Source of the DNA: Leifsonia aquatica H1aii
GTDB lineage: Bacteria > Actinomycetota > Actinomycetes > Actinomycetales > Microbacteriaceae
Reading direction: 5' to 3'
Assembly (NCBI RefSeq): GCF_000633535.1
Contig: NZ_AYMR01000027.1
Location: forward strand, 1 to 64,000
DNA length: 64,000 bases
Part shown: one piece after another, positions 49,748 to 58,978 of the stretch
Layout of the letters: every line of letters starts with the position of its first letter
Numbering within the stretch: the stretch's first letter is position 1
The notes under the pieces: generated by a model
The model's input: only the letters and a program-made list of their open reading frames with translations
The model's database searches: none
Told to the model about the DNA's origin: nothing
Program-made: the position numbers and the translations under genes

Positions 49748-51769
49748 GTGACCGTCCTCGCCGGCACGTCCGACCGCACCGGACAGGTCGTGGACCCGCC
49801 GCGGTCCAGGGACCGGCGACGCCTCGATCCCCTGGTCGTCTTCCAGATCTACCTCGTCCTCCTGGTCTTCTCTCCCGCGATCTACGTCATCAAGCCGCTC
49901 GGCGCGGCCGGTACGCCGGCGACCGTCTTCGGCTGCCTGGTCCTCGGCCTCTGGATCGTCGGCCGGCTGAGCTCGGGCCGCGAGCGCATCGGCATGACGC
50001 CGATCCACTGGATGGCGCTGGCCTACGCGGCGGCGATGGTCCTGTCCTTCGTCGGGGGGATGCTGCGCCCCATCAGTGCGGAGGAGGTGTCGTCCTCGCT
50101 GCGCGGCCTGATCTCCCTCGCCGGCGGGATGGGCATCATCCTGTACGCGGCGGACACCATGCGCACGCGCGCGGCCCTGACCTCCCTGCTGCGATTCGCG
50201 GTGCTGATGGGTGCGTGCCTGGCGGCGATGGGGATCCTGCAGTTCTTCACCGGCCTCGACGTGGTGTCGATCCTGCACCTGCCAGGACTCCAGGCGAACA
50301 GCGACATCGGCGGCCTCTATGTGCGCGCCGGCTTCCGGCGCATCAGCGGCACCGCGACCCACTCCATCGAGTTCGCCACCGTGCTCGGGATGCTGCTCCC
50401 GCTGGCCGCGCATTTCGCGCTCAACGCGTCCGGACGCCGCTGGTGGCCATGGCTGCAGTTCCTCCTGATCCTCGCCGCGCTCCCGCTGACGGTCGCCCGG
50501 TCGGGTGCCATCGCCCTCCTGCTCGGAGTCGCGTTCGCCCTGCTGGTGGCCTCGAAGTCGCAGCGCATCCGGTTCCTGCTCATCGCCCCGCTGGCGGCGA
50601 TCGTGTTCCGACTGTTCGTGCCGGGGCTGTACGGCGCCATCGGGAACCTCTTCGCCGACGCCGGAACGGACAACTCGATCAGCGGACGCACCCAGGACTT
50701 CCAAGCCGTGGAGGCCTTCTTCGCACAGTCTCCGTGGATCGGGCGCGGGCTCAACACCTTTATCCCGACGATCTACCGCACCCTCGACAACCAGTACCTC
50801 GCGACGGCGGTGGAGGCGGGGATCATCGGCGTCCTCGCGCTCGTCGCCTTCTTCGTAGTCCCGTTCGTGGCCTCGCTCGTCGCCGGCGCGGGCGCGCGCG
50901 ATCGGTTCGTGCAGACCCAGGCGCTGGCGATAGCGGCCGGTCTCGCCTGTGCGGCCGTGCTCGCCGGGACATTCGACTTCTTCAGCTTCCCAATGGCGTT
51001 CGGGACCCTGTGCCTGCTGATCGGTGCGGCCGGGGGCGCCTGGCGGGTGCAGCGGGCGGAGTCCGCGCTCGCGCCGGGCGGGCGACCCAAGGCGGCGACG
51101 CCGAGGCCGCCGGCGCTGCTCCCGCGCTGGGCGATCGTGCTGGGTGCGACCGGCGCCGGGATGGCCGTGTTCGCCGGGTGCTTCCTCGCATCGCGGGATG
51201 CGCAGGGGGTGTACGAGGCGCGGGAGTCCGTCATCCCGCAGGTCGATCCGCCCAAGTCGACCAACGCCTTCGACACGCGGATCGACACCGACGGCCTGTC
51301 CGTGGTGCTGAAGTACCGGATGGACGGCCAGCAGGTGCACGACGAGCTCGCCGCCCAGGGTGTCGGCTACTACGCCGTAGCGGTGGGGACCGGGAGTCTC
51401 GAGCCCTACACGGATGTGCTCGGCTACGGCGACCTGATGCAGCTGGCGGCGCGGGGTGCGACCGTCGACGAGGCGACGGCGAAGCTGGTCACGGTGCGAA
51501 CGGCGGTGCAGCAGGAGCTCGACCGGCTGCAGGGGCCGGAGGTCAACCCGGATCTGCACATCCACCTCGAGGACTCGTTCTCGTCGATCGAGGTGTTCGC
51601 GGTTCCCGTGAGCCGCACGAGCGCGATCGTCGGGGGCGCCGGACTCGCGGCGGCGGTCACCCTCCTGGTCGCGCTGCTCCTCGCCGTGCCTCGCCAGCGG
51701 CCCACGCCGCCGACGGCGCGGCGGAAAGAAGCGGCCTTTCGTTTGACGCGTGTTTGGGAGAACGGATAA
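49748..51769 (+). CDS. O-antigen polymerase/ligase-like protein with C-terminal Wzz-like module
   Basis: A 673-residue membrane protein. Residues 25-435 have about eleven to twelve helices and a large external loop of the Wzy/WaaL type (GTATHSIEFATVLGMLLPL, then SGRTQDFQAVEAFFAQSPWIGRG). After an Arg/Pro linker a second module follows: helix about 457-480, an external domain about 483-625 and a final helix about 626-649, the topology of Wzz. The fusion suggests polymerisation and length control in one chain. It lies 10 bases after the separate Wzz-like gene. Confidence 0.8.
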   Translation: MTVLAGTSDRTGQVVDPPRSRDRRRLDPLVVFQIYLVLLVFSPAIYVIKPLGAAGTPATVFGCLVLGLWIVGRLSSGRERIGMTPIHWMALAYAAAMVLSFVGGMLRPISAEEVSSSLRGLISLAGGMGIILYAADTMRTRAALTSLLRFAVLMGACLAAMGILQFFTGLDVVSILHLPGLQANSDIGGLYVRAGFRRISGTATHSIEFATVLGMLLPLAAHFALNASGRRWWPWLQFLLILAALPLTVARSGAIALLLGVAFALLVASKSQRIRFLLIAPLAAIVFRLFVPGLYGAIGNLFADAGTDNSISGRTQDFQAVEAFFAQSPWIGRGLNTFIPTIYRTLDNQYLATAVEAGIIGVLALVAFFVVPFVASLVAGAGARDRFVQTQALAIAAGLACAAVLAGTFDFFSFPMAFGTLCLLIGAAGGAWRVQRAESALAPGGRPKAATPRPPALLPRWAIVLGATGAGMAVFAGCFLASRDAQGVYEARESVIPQVDPPKSTNAFDTRIDTDGLSVVLKYRMDGQQVHDELAAQGVGYYAVAVGTGSLEPYTDVLGYGDLMQLAARGATVDEATAKLVTVRTAVQQELDRLQGPEVNPDLHIHLEDSFSSIEVFAVPVSRTSAIVGGAGLAAAVTLLVALLLAVPRQRPTPPTARRKEAAFRLTRVWENG

Positions 51770-51833
51770 GATCCGCTCACAATTAATGATGTTTCGTCAT
51801 CTGTGCTATACAGGGAGGCGATCCGAGGCCATG

Positions 51834-51847
51834 CCCCCAAATGGGGG
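51834..51847 (+). promoter_or_regulatory. CCCC-N-GGGG box before the beta-helix protein gene
   Basis: CCCCCAAATGGGGG, the most symmetrical copy. The hexamer 37 bases on, ACCTCT, is a poor -10, but the following TCTCA keeps the spacing seen in the other copies (40 bases from the first C of the inner CCCC). Confidence 0.65.
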
Positions 51848-51919
51848 TGGTCGCGGATCGTGTCAGTACACACCTCTCACAGGTCGACCCCCGCCGACAC
51901 TGGAAGGAACATCCCCCTC

Positions 51920-53071
51920 GTGAAGCAGTTGTTCAAATGGATCATGGGCACTCGCGTGCGCAAGGTCACGGCCATCGCCTCCGCGATCGCCGTCGCACTC
52001 ACCCTGACGACCGTCTCGGTCGCCTCCGCACACGGTTTCAGTCAGCACCGTCCGAACGCCTCCTCGGCGTCGAAGCAGTGGACCGACTGGAAGAAGCACC
52101 ACCGCTACAGCGCCACCAAGCCGGGCTCCGGCACGGGTGGCAGCGCGACGCCGAAGCCGACCCCCACGGCGACGACCACGCCGACGCCGACGCCCACCAA
52201 GACCTCCACCCCGTCGCCGACGAAGTCGCCGACGCCGACGCCGTCGTCCACCCCGACGACGCCGCCGACGACCGCTCCGACGCCGACCACCGGCGCCTGG
52301 CCCGACGCGTCCAACACCGGCGTCCCCGCCGGCGTCACGCTCACGCCCACCGGCGGCATGACGATCACCAAGGCGGGCACCGTGGTGTCCGGGATGGACA
52401 TCAACGGTGACGTCGTCGTGCGTGCCGCCAACGTGACCATCGAGAACTCGAAGGTCCACGGCCGCATCGACACCAGCGACAGCGGCGCCGCGCCCAACAC
52501 GATGATCAAGCGCGTCGAGATCATCGGCCCGTACAACGGCGCCAAGGACTCGGGTTCTCCCGCCGTGGGATACACCGGCTTCACCTGCGACGGCTGCGTC
52601 GTGCACGGCTGGGGCAAGGGCTTCGGGCTGGTCAAGGACGTCACGATCAAGAACTCGTGGGTCTACGACATCGTCGTGTACGGCGACCCGGCCAACGGCG
52701 GAAGCCACAACGAGGCCATCCTGAGCCTCGGCGGCACCAACCTGACGGTGACCAACAACCGTCTCGACGCCGGTGACGCGCCGAACGTCTCCGCCTCCCT
52801 GGCGCTCTACAGCCAGATGGCCGCGTTCGACAATGTGCTCGTGCAGGGCAACCTGTTCGACGGCGGCGGCTACTGCGTCTACGCCGGGCTCGGCGGCAGT
52901 TACGGCGCCAGCAACACGCGGTTCGTCGACAACACGTTCGGCGACAAGTACGACAAGAAGTGCGGCGGCTACGGTCCCGCGATCGCGTACTCCACCGGCA
53001 ACGGCAACCAGTGGACGGGCAATGTGCTCGAGTCCAGCGGAGCCGTCGTCGGCACCCCGGGTCGTGGCTGA
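51920..53071 (+). CDS. Secreted right-handed beta-helix protein
   Basis: A 383-residue exported protein. Signal peptide to about residue 37 (VASAHG cut region), a Pro/Thr/Ser-rich linker about 70-128, then a parallel beta-helix (about 130-383) with repeats such as GDVVVRAANVTIENSKVHG and NLTVTNNRLDAGD. Such folds are found in polysaccharide lyases and epimerases. Catalytic residues are not obvious, so a polysaccharide-binding or lyase role is inferred from location. GGAAGG precedes GTG 51920. Confidence 0.8.
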   Translation: MKQLFKWIMGTRVRKVTAIASAIAVALTLTTVSVASAHGFSQHRPNASSASKQWTDWKKHHRYSATKPGSGTGGSATPKPTPTATTTPTPTPTKTSTPSPTKSPTPTPSSTPTTPPTTAPTPTTGAWPDASNTGVPAGVTLTPTGGMTITKAGTVVSGMDINGDVVVRAANVTIENSKVHGRIDTSDSGAAPNTMIKRVEIIGPYNGAKDSGSPAVGYTGFTCDGCVVHGWGKGFGLVKDVTIKNSWVYDIVVYGDPANGGSHNEAILSLGGTNLTVTNNRLDAGDAPNVSASLALYSQMAAFDNVLVQGNLFDGGGYCVYAGLGGSYGASNTRFVDNTFGDKYDKKCGGYGPAIAYSTGNGNQWTGNVLESSGAVVGTPGRG

Positions 53072-53090
53072 CCCGCTCCCCGAGTGATGC

Positions 53091-53118
53091 GTGCGGCCGG
53101 ATCCTTCGGGATCCGGCC
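53091..53118 (+). terminator. Stem-loop terminator
   Basis: GCGGCCGGATCC-TTCG-GGATCCGGCCGC is a perfect 12-bp stem with a stable UUCG tetraloop, 19 bases after the beta-helix gene. Confidence 0.85.
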
Positions 53119-53155
53119 GCTTCGTCGTCGCAGGGCCGCTCCTCGTGGCTCTGTG

Positions 53156-53167
53156 CCCCGCATGGGG
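53156..53167 (+). promoter_or_regulatory. CCCC-N-GGGG box before the GT2 gene at 53206
   Basis: CCCCGCATGGGG. TAGCAT (53194-53199) begins 38 bases from the first C and ends 6 bases before GTG 53206, giving a leaderless start. Confidence 0.7.
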
Positions 53168-53205
53168 AGTTGAGCATCCCTCGTTTTCGTCGGTAGCATG
53201 CCGGT

Positions 53206-54126
53206 GTGCGAGCACCAGACCTCGACTGCGCCATCATCGCCGTTGCCTACCGCAGCGCCGACGACCTCCCGCGCCTGGTGGCCTCCCTGCCGGACGCCGC
53301 CGACGGCCTGCGCTGGCACCTCGTGGTCGTCGACAACGACGGCCGCGACGGTCTCGCCGCTGCGCTCGACGGCAAGCCCGATGTCACGGTGGTCGTATCG
53401 CCGGGGAACATCGGCTACTCCGGCGGATTGAACGTCGGCCTGGCGGCCGCACCGGACGCCCCGGTCACGGTCTTCCTGAACCCCGATCTCACGCTCGAGC
53501 CGGGTGCGCTCCGCGCCCTGGTCGAAGCCGCCGACGGCGCCGCCTCCGCACCGCGGATCCGTGACGACGCCGGGGAGACCCAGCCCTCCCTTCGTCGGGA
53601 GCCGACCGTGCTCCGCTCCCTCGGCGAAGCCCTCTTCGGCGACCACTGGGCGTCGCGTCCGGGCGCGCTGGCCGAGCTGGTCCGGGAACCCGACCGCTAC
53701 GAGCGCGGAGGGACGGCCGACTGGGCCACCGGCGCCGCGCTGGCGGTCCCCACTCCGGCGGCGCGCACGCTGGGGCCGTGGGATGCCGACCGGTTCTTCC
53801 TCTACTCCGAGGAGACCGACTACTGCCGCAGGCTGCGCGCCGCCGGCCTGCCGCTGGTCTATGTCCCCTCGGCGGTGGTCGTCCATGCGCAGGGCGGATC
53901 GGGACGCTCCGCACAGCTCGACGCGCTGCAGACCGTCAACAAGCTCCGCTACTACCGCAAATGGCACGGACCCGTGGCGAGTGCCGCCTTCGCCGGGACC
54001 CTGGTCGTGCACAACGTGCTGCGCATCAACGAACCCAGCGCCCGCGCATCGCTGGCCGCGCTCTTCTCGCGCGGGAGGCGGGACGCCCTGCCCGGCGGGG
54101 TCCGGGTCGCGGGCGTCGCGGTCTGA
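53206..54126 (+). CDS. Family-2 glycosyltransferase, rhamnosyltransferase-like
   Basis: A 306-residue GT2: IIAVAYRSADDLPRLV, VVDNDGRDG, GNIGYSGGLNVGLAAA, metal motif NPD in VFLNPDLTLEPGALR, and the ETDYCRRLRAAGLPLVYVPSAVVVHAQGGS region typical of WbbL/RfbF-like rhamnosyltransferases. It is a single-gene unit converging on the asnB operon. GTG 53206 is supported by the adjacent -10. Confidence 0.85.
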   Translation: MRAPDLDCAIIAVAYRSADDLPRLVASLPDAADGLRWHLVVVDNDGRDGLAAALDGKPDVTVVVSPGNIGYSGGLNVGLAAAPDAPVTVFLNPDLTLEPGALRALVEAADGAASAPRIRDDAGETQPSLRREPTVLRSLGEALFGDHWASRPGALAELVREPDRYERGGTADWATGAALAVPTPAARTLGPWDADRFFLYSEETDYCRRLRAAGLPLVYVPSAVVVHAQGGSGRSAQLDALQTVNKLRYYRKWHGPVASAAFAGTLVVHNVLRINEPSARASLAALFSRGRRDALPGGVRVAGVAV

Positions 54127-54135
54127 ATCCGCCCG

Positions 54136-54504
54136 CTACGGCGTCGGCGCGTCGAGGAGCAGCGTACGCAACTCCACGATCACGCCGTCGCGCACGGCGA
54201 TCAGGTCGATCCCGCGCGCGACCGGCTCCCCGGCCGGTCCGAACGCCCAGGCGAGCGCACCGGTGTCGGCGCCGGCATAGGCCGGGCCGTCCTCGACGAA
54301 GACGAACGCGTCCGGGGTGCGTTCCAGCAGTTCCGCCGCCTTGGCGCCGAGCGCGTCGCGGCCCACCGCTGTCCCCTCGGGATCGATGAACCGTACGTCG
54401 TCCGCGTACACCTCGTCGATCGCAGCGCGACGACGGGCGGCATCGCGCTCGCCGAAGACGCGGTGCAGGTTGGCGTGGAGGAGTTCGTGCACGTCGGTCA
54501 TCAT
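54136..54504 (-). CDS. SnoaL/NTF2-like small protein
   Basis: A 122-residue protein of the nuclear-transport-factor-2-like fold: the N-terminal helix VHELLHANLHRVFG, then DEVYADDVRFIDPEG and WAFGPAGEPVARGIDLIAVRDGVIVELRTLL. Such proteins are small-molecule binding folds or isomerases of varied function. It is the last gene of the asnB operon and overlaps the glycosyltransferase stop by four bases. Its role in polysaccharide synthesis is unknown. Confidence 0.75.
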   Translation of the reverse strand: MMTDVHELLHANLHRVFGERDAARRRAAIDEVYADDVRFIDPEGTAVGRDALGAKAAELLERTPDAFVFVEDGPAYAGADTGALAWAFGPAGEPVARGIDLIAVRDGVIVELRTLLLDAPTP

Positions 54505-55808
54505 CTCTCCGTCTCCGTCTCCGGCGCCCGGGGGGAGGCCGTCTCTCCACCGACCTTCTCCTGTGCGGCCGCACGAGGCGGCACGACACGCCCTTCCCGA
54601 CGCTGAGACGTCGCAGAACGGTGCGGGCCGCCGCCGCTCAGGCTGACGGCGTCGCGGTAGCAGGCGACGAGGGCCGCGGCCGCGGCGTCCCAGCCGAGCG
54701 CGTCGCGTCCGGCGGTCAGGTGGGCCGAGAGCCGGGCGAGGCGGACCGGGTCGGCGGCGACAGCGTGCAGCTGGTCGGCGAGCACCCCGGCGTCGCCGAC
54801 GGGATGCTCCAGGTAGTCTTCGCCGGCCACGCCGAGCGCGCCGCCGGCCGTGCTGACCAGGGGGACGCAGCCGCTCGCCTGAGCCTCCAGGATCACGAGC
54901 GCACTGCCCTCGGTCCAGCTCGGCAGCAACAGCACGTCCGCCGTCCCCAGCAGGGCGGGCACGTCATCGACGAAGCCGAGCCTCCGCACCCCCGGTTGGG
55001 CGAGCAGCGGCAGCAGCGACGCCTCGTAGTCGGGCTGGAGGCGGCCCGCGATCAGCAGCTCCCCGCCGGGGATCGCGGCGCGCAGCCAGGCCTCGAGGGC
55101 GATGTGCAGCCCCTTCGTCGGGTCGCCCCGACCGATGAACACCGCGCGGAACGGGTGCGGCGGCCGTGCGCCGCGCGCCGGGAACCGCTGCAGGTCGCAG
55201 CCGTAGCGGTGCTGCAGGAGCCGCTCGGCCGGGAACCCCTGCCGCTCGAACTCGCGTCGCGCGTAGTCGGACGGCACCAGCACGGCGGTCGCCGCGCGGT
55301 ACTCGCGGTCCTCCTGCGCCAGCACCGCCGGAGAGGCGGCGTGGGAGTGATCGGGCGGGAGCGGGATTCCGGCGTCGATCGTGGCCGCGGCGGACGCCTC
55401 CACGGTGCTCGCGGTGTGCGCATTGGGCGACTCACGCAGGGCGGGGATGCCGAGCTCCGCAGCGGTGAGCAGCGTGCGCAGGCAGCCGCGCGGCCACGCG
55501 TGGACGACATCCACCTCGGCGGGGTGACGACGCAGCCACGCGGCGACCCGGCGGTCGTGCAGATCGTAGGCGCGCTGCACGCCGAACGCGCGATGGGGGA
55601 TGCGGCGACCGGCGAGCACCAGCGTCTGGTGCACCTCCACCCCGGGCGGCAGGTCGACGCCGAGCGCCGAGGTGCAGAACAGCGTCACCGGCACCCCGGC
55701 CCGCGCCAGCCCGCGCACCTGCTGCAGCGCGGTCTCGGCGATGCCGGCACGGCCGAGCGTGTGCGGGAAGCTGTACAGCACCCGCGGCGGGTTCGCGGTC
55801 AGGGGCAC
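54501..55808 (-). CDS. Family-4 glycosyltransferase
   Basis: A 435-residue GT-B enzyme. The acceptor half starts VLYSFPHTLGRAGIAETALQQVRGLARAGV; the donor half has FIGRGDPTKGLHIALEAW, LGFVDDVPALL and the E-x7-E motif in PSWTEGSALVILEAQASGCVPLVS. The last 55 residues are polar and probably disordered. GTG 55808 lies 13 bases after the LhgO-like gene. It probably adds a sugar to the repeat unit. Confidence 0.85.
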   Translation of the reverse strand: MPLTANPPRVLYSFPHTLGRAGIAETALQQVRGLARAGVPVTLFCTSALGVDLPPGVEVHQTLVLAGRRIPHRAFGVQRAYDLHDRRVAAWLRRHPAEVDVVHAWPRGCLRTLLTAAELGIPALRESPNAHTASTVEASAAATIDAGIPLPPDHSHAASPAVLAQEDREYRAATAVLVPSDYARREFERQGFPAERLLQHRYGCDLQRFPARGARPPHPFRAVFIGRGDPTKGLHIALEAWLRAAIPGGELLIAGRLQPDYEASLLPLLAQPGVRRLGFVDDVPALLGTADVLLLPSWTEGSALVILEAQASGCVPLVSTAGGALGVAGEDYLEHPVGDAGVLADQLHAVAADPVRLARLSAHLTAGRDALGWDAAAAALVACYRDAVSLSGGGPHRSATSQRREGRVVPPRAAAQEKVGGETASPRAPETETER

Positions 55809-55821
55809 GACGACTCCGATC

Positions 55822-57006
55822 TCAGTCCAGCCCGTCGGCGGCGCGGACGATGTGCGCGGCGATCTCGAGCGAGCTGGTGGCGGCGGGCGACGGGGCGTTC
55901 AGCACGTGCAGCTGACGGGAGGCCGGCTGGATGACGAAGTCGTCGGCGAGCGTGCCGTCGCGACGCATCGCCTGCGCGCGGACGCCGGAGCCGGCCCGCA
56001 CGATGTCGTTCCGCTCGATCGCGGGGACGAGGCGGGCGAGGCTGCGGGCGAAGAGCGAACGGGAGAAGGAGCGTGCGACCTCGGCGGCGCCCGTGCCGAT
56101 GTTGCGCCGGGCGAGGCGGAGGAAGCCGGGGTAGGTGGCCGCCTCCCACGCGTCGCCGACCCGGACGTCCGTCCAGCGGTAGCCCTCGCGGGCCAGCGCG
56201 AGCACCGCGTTCGGGCCGGCGTGCACGGCACCGTCGACCCCGCGGGTGAGGTGCACCCCGAGGAAGGGGAGGTCGGGGTCGGGCACCGGGTAGATCAGGC
56301 CGCGCACCAGCCCGCGCCGCTCGGCCTTCAGCTCGTAGTACTCGCCGCGGAAGGGGACGATCCGCACCTCCGGCTCGACGCCCGCCAGGCGCGCGACGCG
56401 GTCCGCCTGCAGGCCGGCGCAGTTGATCAGCACGTCCGAGCGGGTGGTGCCGTGGTCGTGCTCGACCTCGACGCCGCCGGAGCCCACGGAGATCCGTCGT
56501 ACCCGGGCGCCGGTGAGCAGCTCGGCACCGGAACGGCCGGCCAGCTCGGCGAGCCGGCGGCTCACCGCCGCGTAGTCGACGATCCCGGTCGTCTCGACCC
56601 GCAGGGCGCGCACGGCGGCCACCTCCGGCTCGAACCCGCGGGCCTCTTCGGGCCCGATCAGCCGGGACGGAACGCCGTTGGCGGTCGCACGCGCGGCCAG
56701 CCGGTCGAGTCCCGGCAGCTCCTTCTCTGACACCGCGACGATCAGCTTGCCGCCGATCTCGTGCGGGATGCCGTGCTCGGCGGCGAACGCCGCCATCGAC
56801 CGGTTGCCCGCCCGGCACAGTTCCGCCTTCAGGGATCCGGGTGCGTAGTACGGGCCGGCATGGATCACACCGGAGTTGTGCCCCGTCTGATGGGCCGCCC
56901 AGCGGTCCTCCTTCTCGAGCAGCGTGACGGTTCGTCCCTCGCGAGCCAGGCGTTCCGCGACGGCGAGGCCGAGGATGCCGCCGCCGACGATCGTCGCAGA
57001 CCTCAT
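55822..57006 (-). CDS. lhgO: L-2-hydroxyglutarate oxidase-like FAD enzyme
   Basis: A 394-residue DAO-family flavoprotein. The FAD site is IVGGGILGLAVAERLAREG, followed by HNSGVIHAGPYYAPGSLKAELC, the LhgO signature. GGKLIVAV and PDPDLPFLGVHLTRGVDG are also typical. It oxidises L-2-hydroxyglutarate to 2-oxoglutarate with electrons to quinone or oxygen. Its place between asnB and a glycosyltransferase is odd; it may remove a by-product or act on another 2-hydroxy acid used in glycan decoration. Confidence 0.83.
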   Translation of the reverse strand: MRSATIVGGGILGLAVAERLAREGRTVTLLEKEDRWAAHQTGHNSGVIHAGPYYAPGSLKAELCRAGNRSMAAFAAEHGIPHEIGGKLIVAVSEKELPGLDRLAARATANGVPSRLIGPEEARGFEPEVAAVRALRVETTGIVDYAAVSRRLAELAGRSGAELLTGARVRRISVGSGGVEVEHDHGTTRSDVLINCAGLQADRVARLAGVEPEVRIVPFRGEYYELKAERRGLVRGLIYPVPDPDLPFLGVHLTRGVDGAVHAGPNAVLALAREGYRWTDVRVGDAWEAATYPGFLRLARRNIGTGAAEVARSFSRSLFARSLARLVPAIERNDIVRAGSGVRAQAMRRDGTLADDFVIQPASRQLHVLNAPSPAATSSLEIAAHIVRAADGLD

Positions 57007-57015
57007 CGTCGCCGC

Positions 57016-58872
57016 CTAGTGGGCCGGGGCGGCGGCGCGGCCGAAGGCGGCCTCGTGCCACACCTCGAGGCTCATCAGCGTGAAGATGCGGTTCTCCTCG
57101 TTGAAGGATCCGCTCTCGTGCCGCGTGAGCAGGTTGCGCACGGCGGTGCGGTCGAAGGTGTCTCCCACGAAGGATCCCGGACCGGTCAGCCGATCCCACA
57201 TCGCCTCCCGCAGGCCGCCGCGGAACCAGGAGTCCAGCGGCACCCGGAAGCCGACCTTGCGGCGGTCGATGACCTCAGACGGTACGTACCGGCGCGCGAC
57301 CTCCTTGAGCAGCCATTTGGTCGAGCCGTGGCGCACCTTGAATGCCGACGGCATCCGGAAGGCGAGTTCGACGAGGCGGTGGTCCAGCAGCGGCGGGCGC
57401 AGTTCGAGGGAGGCGGCCATCGACATCCGGTCGCCGCGCTCGAGGAGGTTGTCGGGCAGCCAGCTCCACAGATCGGTCAACAGCATGCCGCGGATCACAT
57501 CGTCGGCGTGGGTGTCCGGCACGTCGACCGCGCGGGTGGGCAGTCCCGTCAGCAGCTGGGCGCGCTCGCTCGCGGTGAACGGTGCGAACCAGGTGCGGTA
57601 GCGGTCTTCCGCGTTGCGCATCGCCGCCACGCGCAACGCGATGCGGGCGCGGCCGAGCCGGGCGGGCAGGCGCGGGTCCAATGAGTCGGCGAGGCCGGCG
57701 CGCAGACCGGCGGGCAGGTGGGAGGCGAGCTGGACGGCGCGGGCGGCCCGGTACTTGGGGTAGCCGGCGAAGAGCTCGTCGCCTCCCTCGCCCGACAGCA
57801 CGACCCGGACCGTGGTGCGGGCCGCCTCGGCGAGACGGAAGACCGCGATGTCGGCCGGTTCGGAGAGGGGCGCGTCGCGGAAATAGGTGAGTCGCGGCCA
57901 GAGGTCCTCGAAGTCGCTCGCGTCGACGTGCACCTCGTGGTGCTCCGTCTCGAACGCGTCGGCGACGATGCGGGCCCAGCCGAGCTCGTCGGTGCGCTTG
58001 TCACCGAAACCCGCCGCGAAGGTGTGCACCGTGCGGCCGGGGCGCAGGGCGGCGACCTTGGCGACGATCAGGCTGCTGTCGACGCCGCCGGAGAGGTAGG
58101 CGCCGACCGGCACATCGGCGACGAGGGCGGAGTCGACGGCCTGGGTGACGGCGACATCCACCGCGTCGACCGCGCTCTGCTCCGTCCAGCGCGGGGTGTT
58201 GTCCTCCGCTGGCGGCTGCCAGTAGCGGATGACCTCCAGCCGCCCGTCGGGGTGCACCTCGGCGCGGTGGCCGGGGCGTAGCTTGTGGATGCCCTGGTAC
58301 AGGGTGTCCGGCGCCGGGACGCTGCGGCCGTAGAGGTACGCGTCGAGGCTGGCGAGGTCGACCGACGGGGTGCGGGGGAGGGCGGGCAGGATCGCCTTGA
58401 CCTCGGAGGCGAAGACGACGGCCCCGTCGCCGTGCGTGTAGTAGAGGGGGAGGACGCCGAGGCGGTCGCGCACCAGGTGGGTGATCCCGGTCACCGCGTC
58501 GTGCAGCGCGAACGCGAACTGGCCGACCAGACGGTCGAGGAAGCCGATGCCCCGCTCGGCGATCCCGGCGAGGATGACCTCGGTGTCGCCGTCGGTGGTG
58601 AAGGGGTACTGCAGGTCTTCGCGCAGCCGCCGGTAGTTGAAGATCTCGCCGTTGAACACGAGGGTGTACCGGCCGCCGGCCGAGGTCATCGGCTGGCGCG
58701 ATCCGGAGAGGTCGATGATCGAGAGACGAGTGTGCGCGAAGCCGGTCGCGCCGGCGGCCCAGACACCCCGATCGTCCGGCCCGCGATGGCCCAGACGGTC
58801 CGCCATCGCGTGCAGGAGAGCAGGGTCGACGGCGGTCCCGTCGAGCCGATGGATTCCAGCGATTCCGCACAT
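57016..58872 (-). CDS. asnB: Asparagine synthase-like glutamine amidotransferase
   Basis: A 618-residue enzyme. The N-terminal Ntn glutaminase begins MCGIAG with catalytic Cys2 and has FNGEIFNY and GDTEVI. The C-terminal ATP-pyrophosphatase has YLSGGVDSSLIVAKV and LSGEGGDELFAGYPKY. Full length fits AsnB, but location in a glycan cluster recalls WbpS-like homologues that amidate uronic acids. If so, it could convert the diacetamido-uronic acid to an amide. It heads the minus-strand operon ending at 54136. Confidence 0.87.
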   Translation of the reverse strand: MCGIAGIHRLDGTAVDPALLHAMADRLGHRGPDDRGVWAAGATGFAHTRLSIIDLSGSRQPMTSAGGRYTLVFNGEIFNYRRLREDLQYPFTTDGDTEVILAGIAERGIGFLDRLVGQFAFALHDAVTGITHLVRDRLGVLPLYYTHGDGAVVFASEVKAILPALPRTPSVDLASLDAYLYGRSVPAPDTLYQGIHKLRPGHRAEVHPDGRLEVIRYWQPPAEDNTPRWTEQSAVDAVDVAVTQAVDSALVADVPVGAYLSGGVDSSLIVAKVAALRPGRTVHTFAAGFGDKRTDELGWARIVADAFETEHHEVHVDASDFEDLWPRLTYFRDAPLSEPADIAVFRLAEAARTTVRVVLSGEGGDELFAGYPKYRAARAVQLASHLPAGLRAGLADSLDPRLPARLGRARIALRVAAMRNAEDRYRTWFAPFTASERAQLLTGLPTRAVDVPDTHADDVIRGMLLTDLWSWLPDNLLERGDRMSMAASLELRPPLLDHRLVELAFRMPSAFKVRHGSTKWLLKEVARRYVPSEVIDRRKVGFRVPLDSWFRGGLREAMWDRLTGPGSFVGDTFDRTAVRNLLTRHESGSFNEENRIFTLMSLEVWHEAAFGRAAAPAH

Positions 58873-58920
58873 GTTCGGAGCTTATCGAGCTATGCTCATT
58901 TTTGTCGATGGGTCTGCCCG

Positions 58921-58947
58921 CCCCCAATGCAGGGTGCATGGAGGGGG
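58921..58947 (-). promoter_or_regulatory. Degenerate C/G palindrome upstream of asnB
   Basis: On the minus strand, CCCCCTCCATGCA and TGCATTGGGGG surround CCC. The inner CCC-TGCATT-GGGG lies 37 bases before GAGCAT (58897-58892), similar to TAGCAT of the box at 53156. On the plus strand TATGCTCATTTTTGT at 58891 resembles the TATTCTCACTTTTGT after the box at 60339, so both genes may use this region. Confidence 0.45.
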
Positions 58948-58978
58948 TTGCCCGAAGCCCGAACGGAGGTCTCCCGTC

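Noticed and set aside
51770-51785. ATCCGCTCACAATT, identical to 14 bases of the E. coli lac operator
   Set aside because: It is only part of the operator, lacks the second arm, and no vector or lac genes are near; treated as coincidence or a generic LacI-type half-site.
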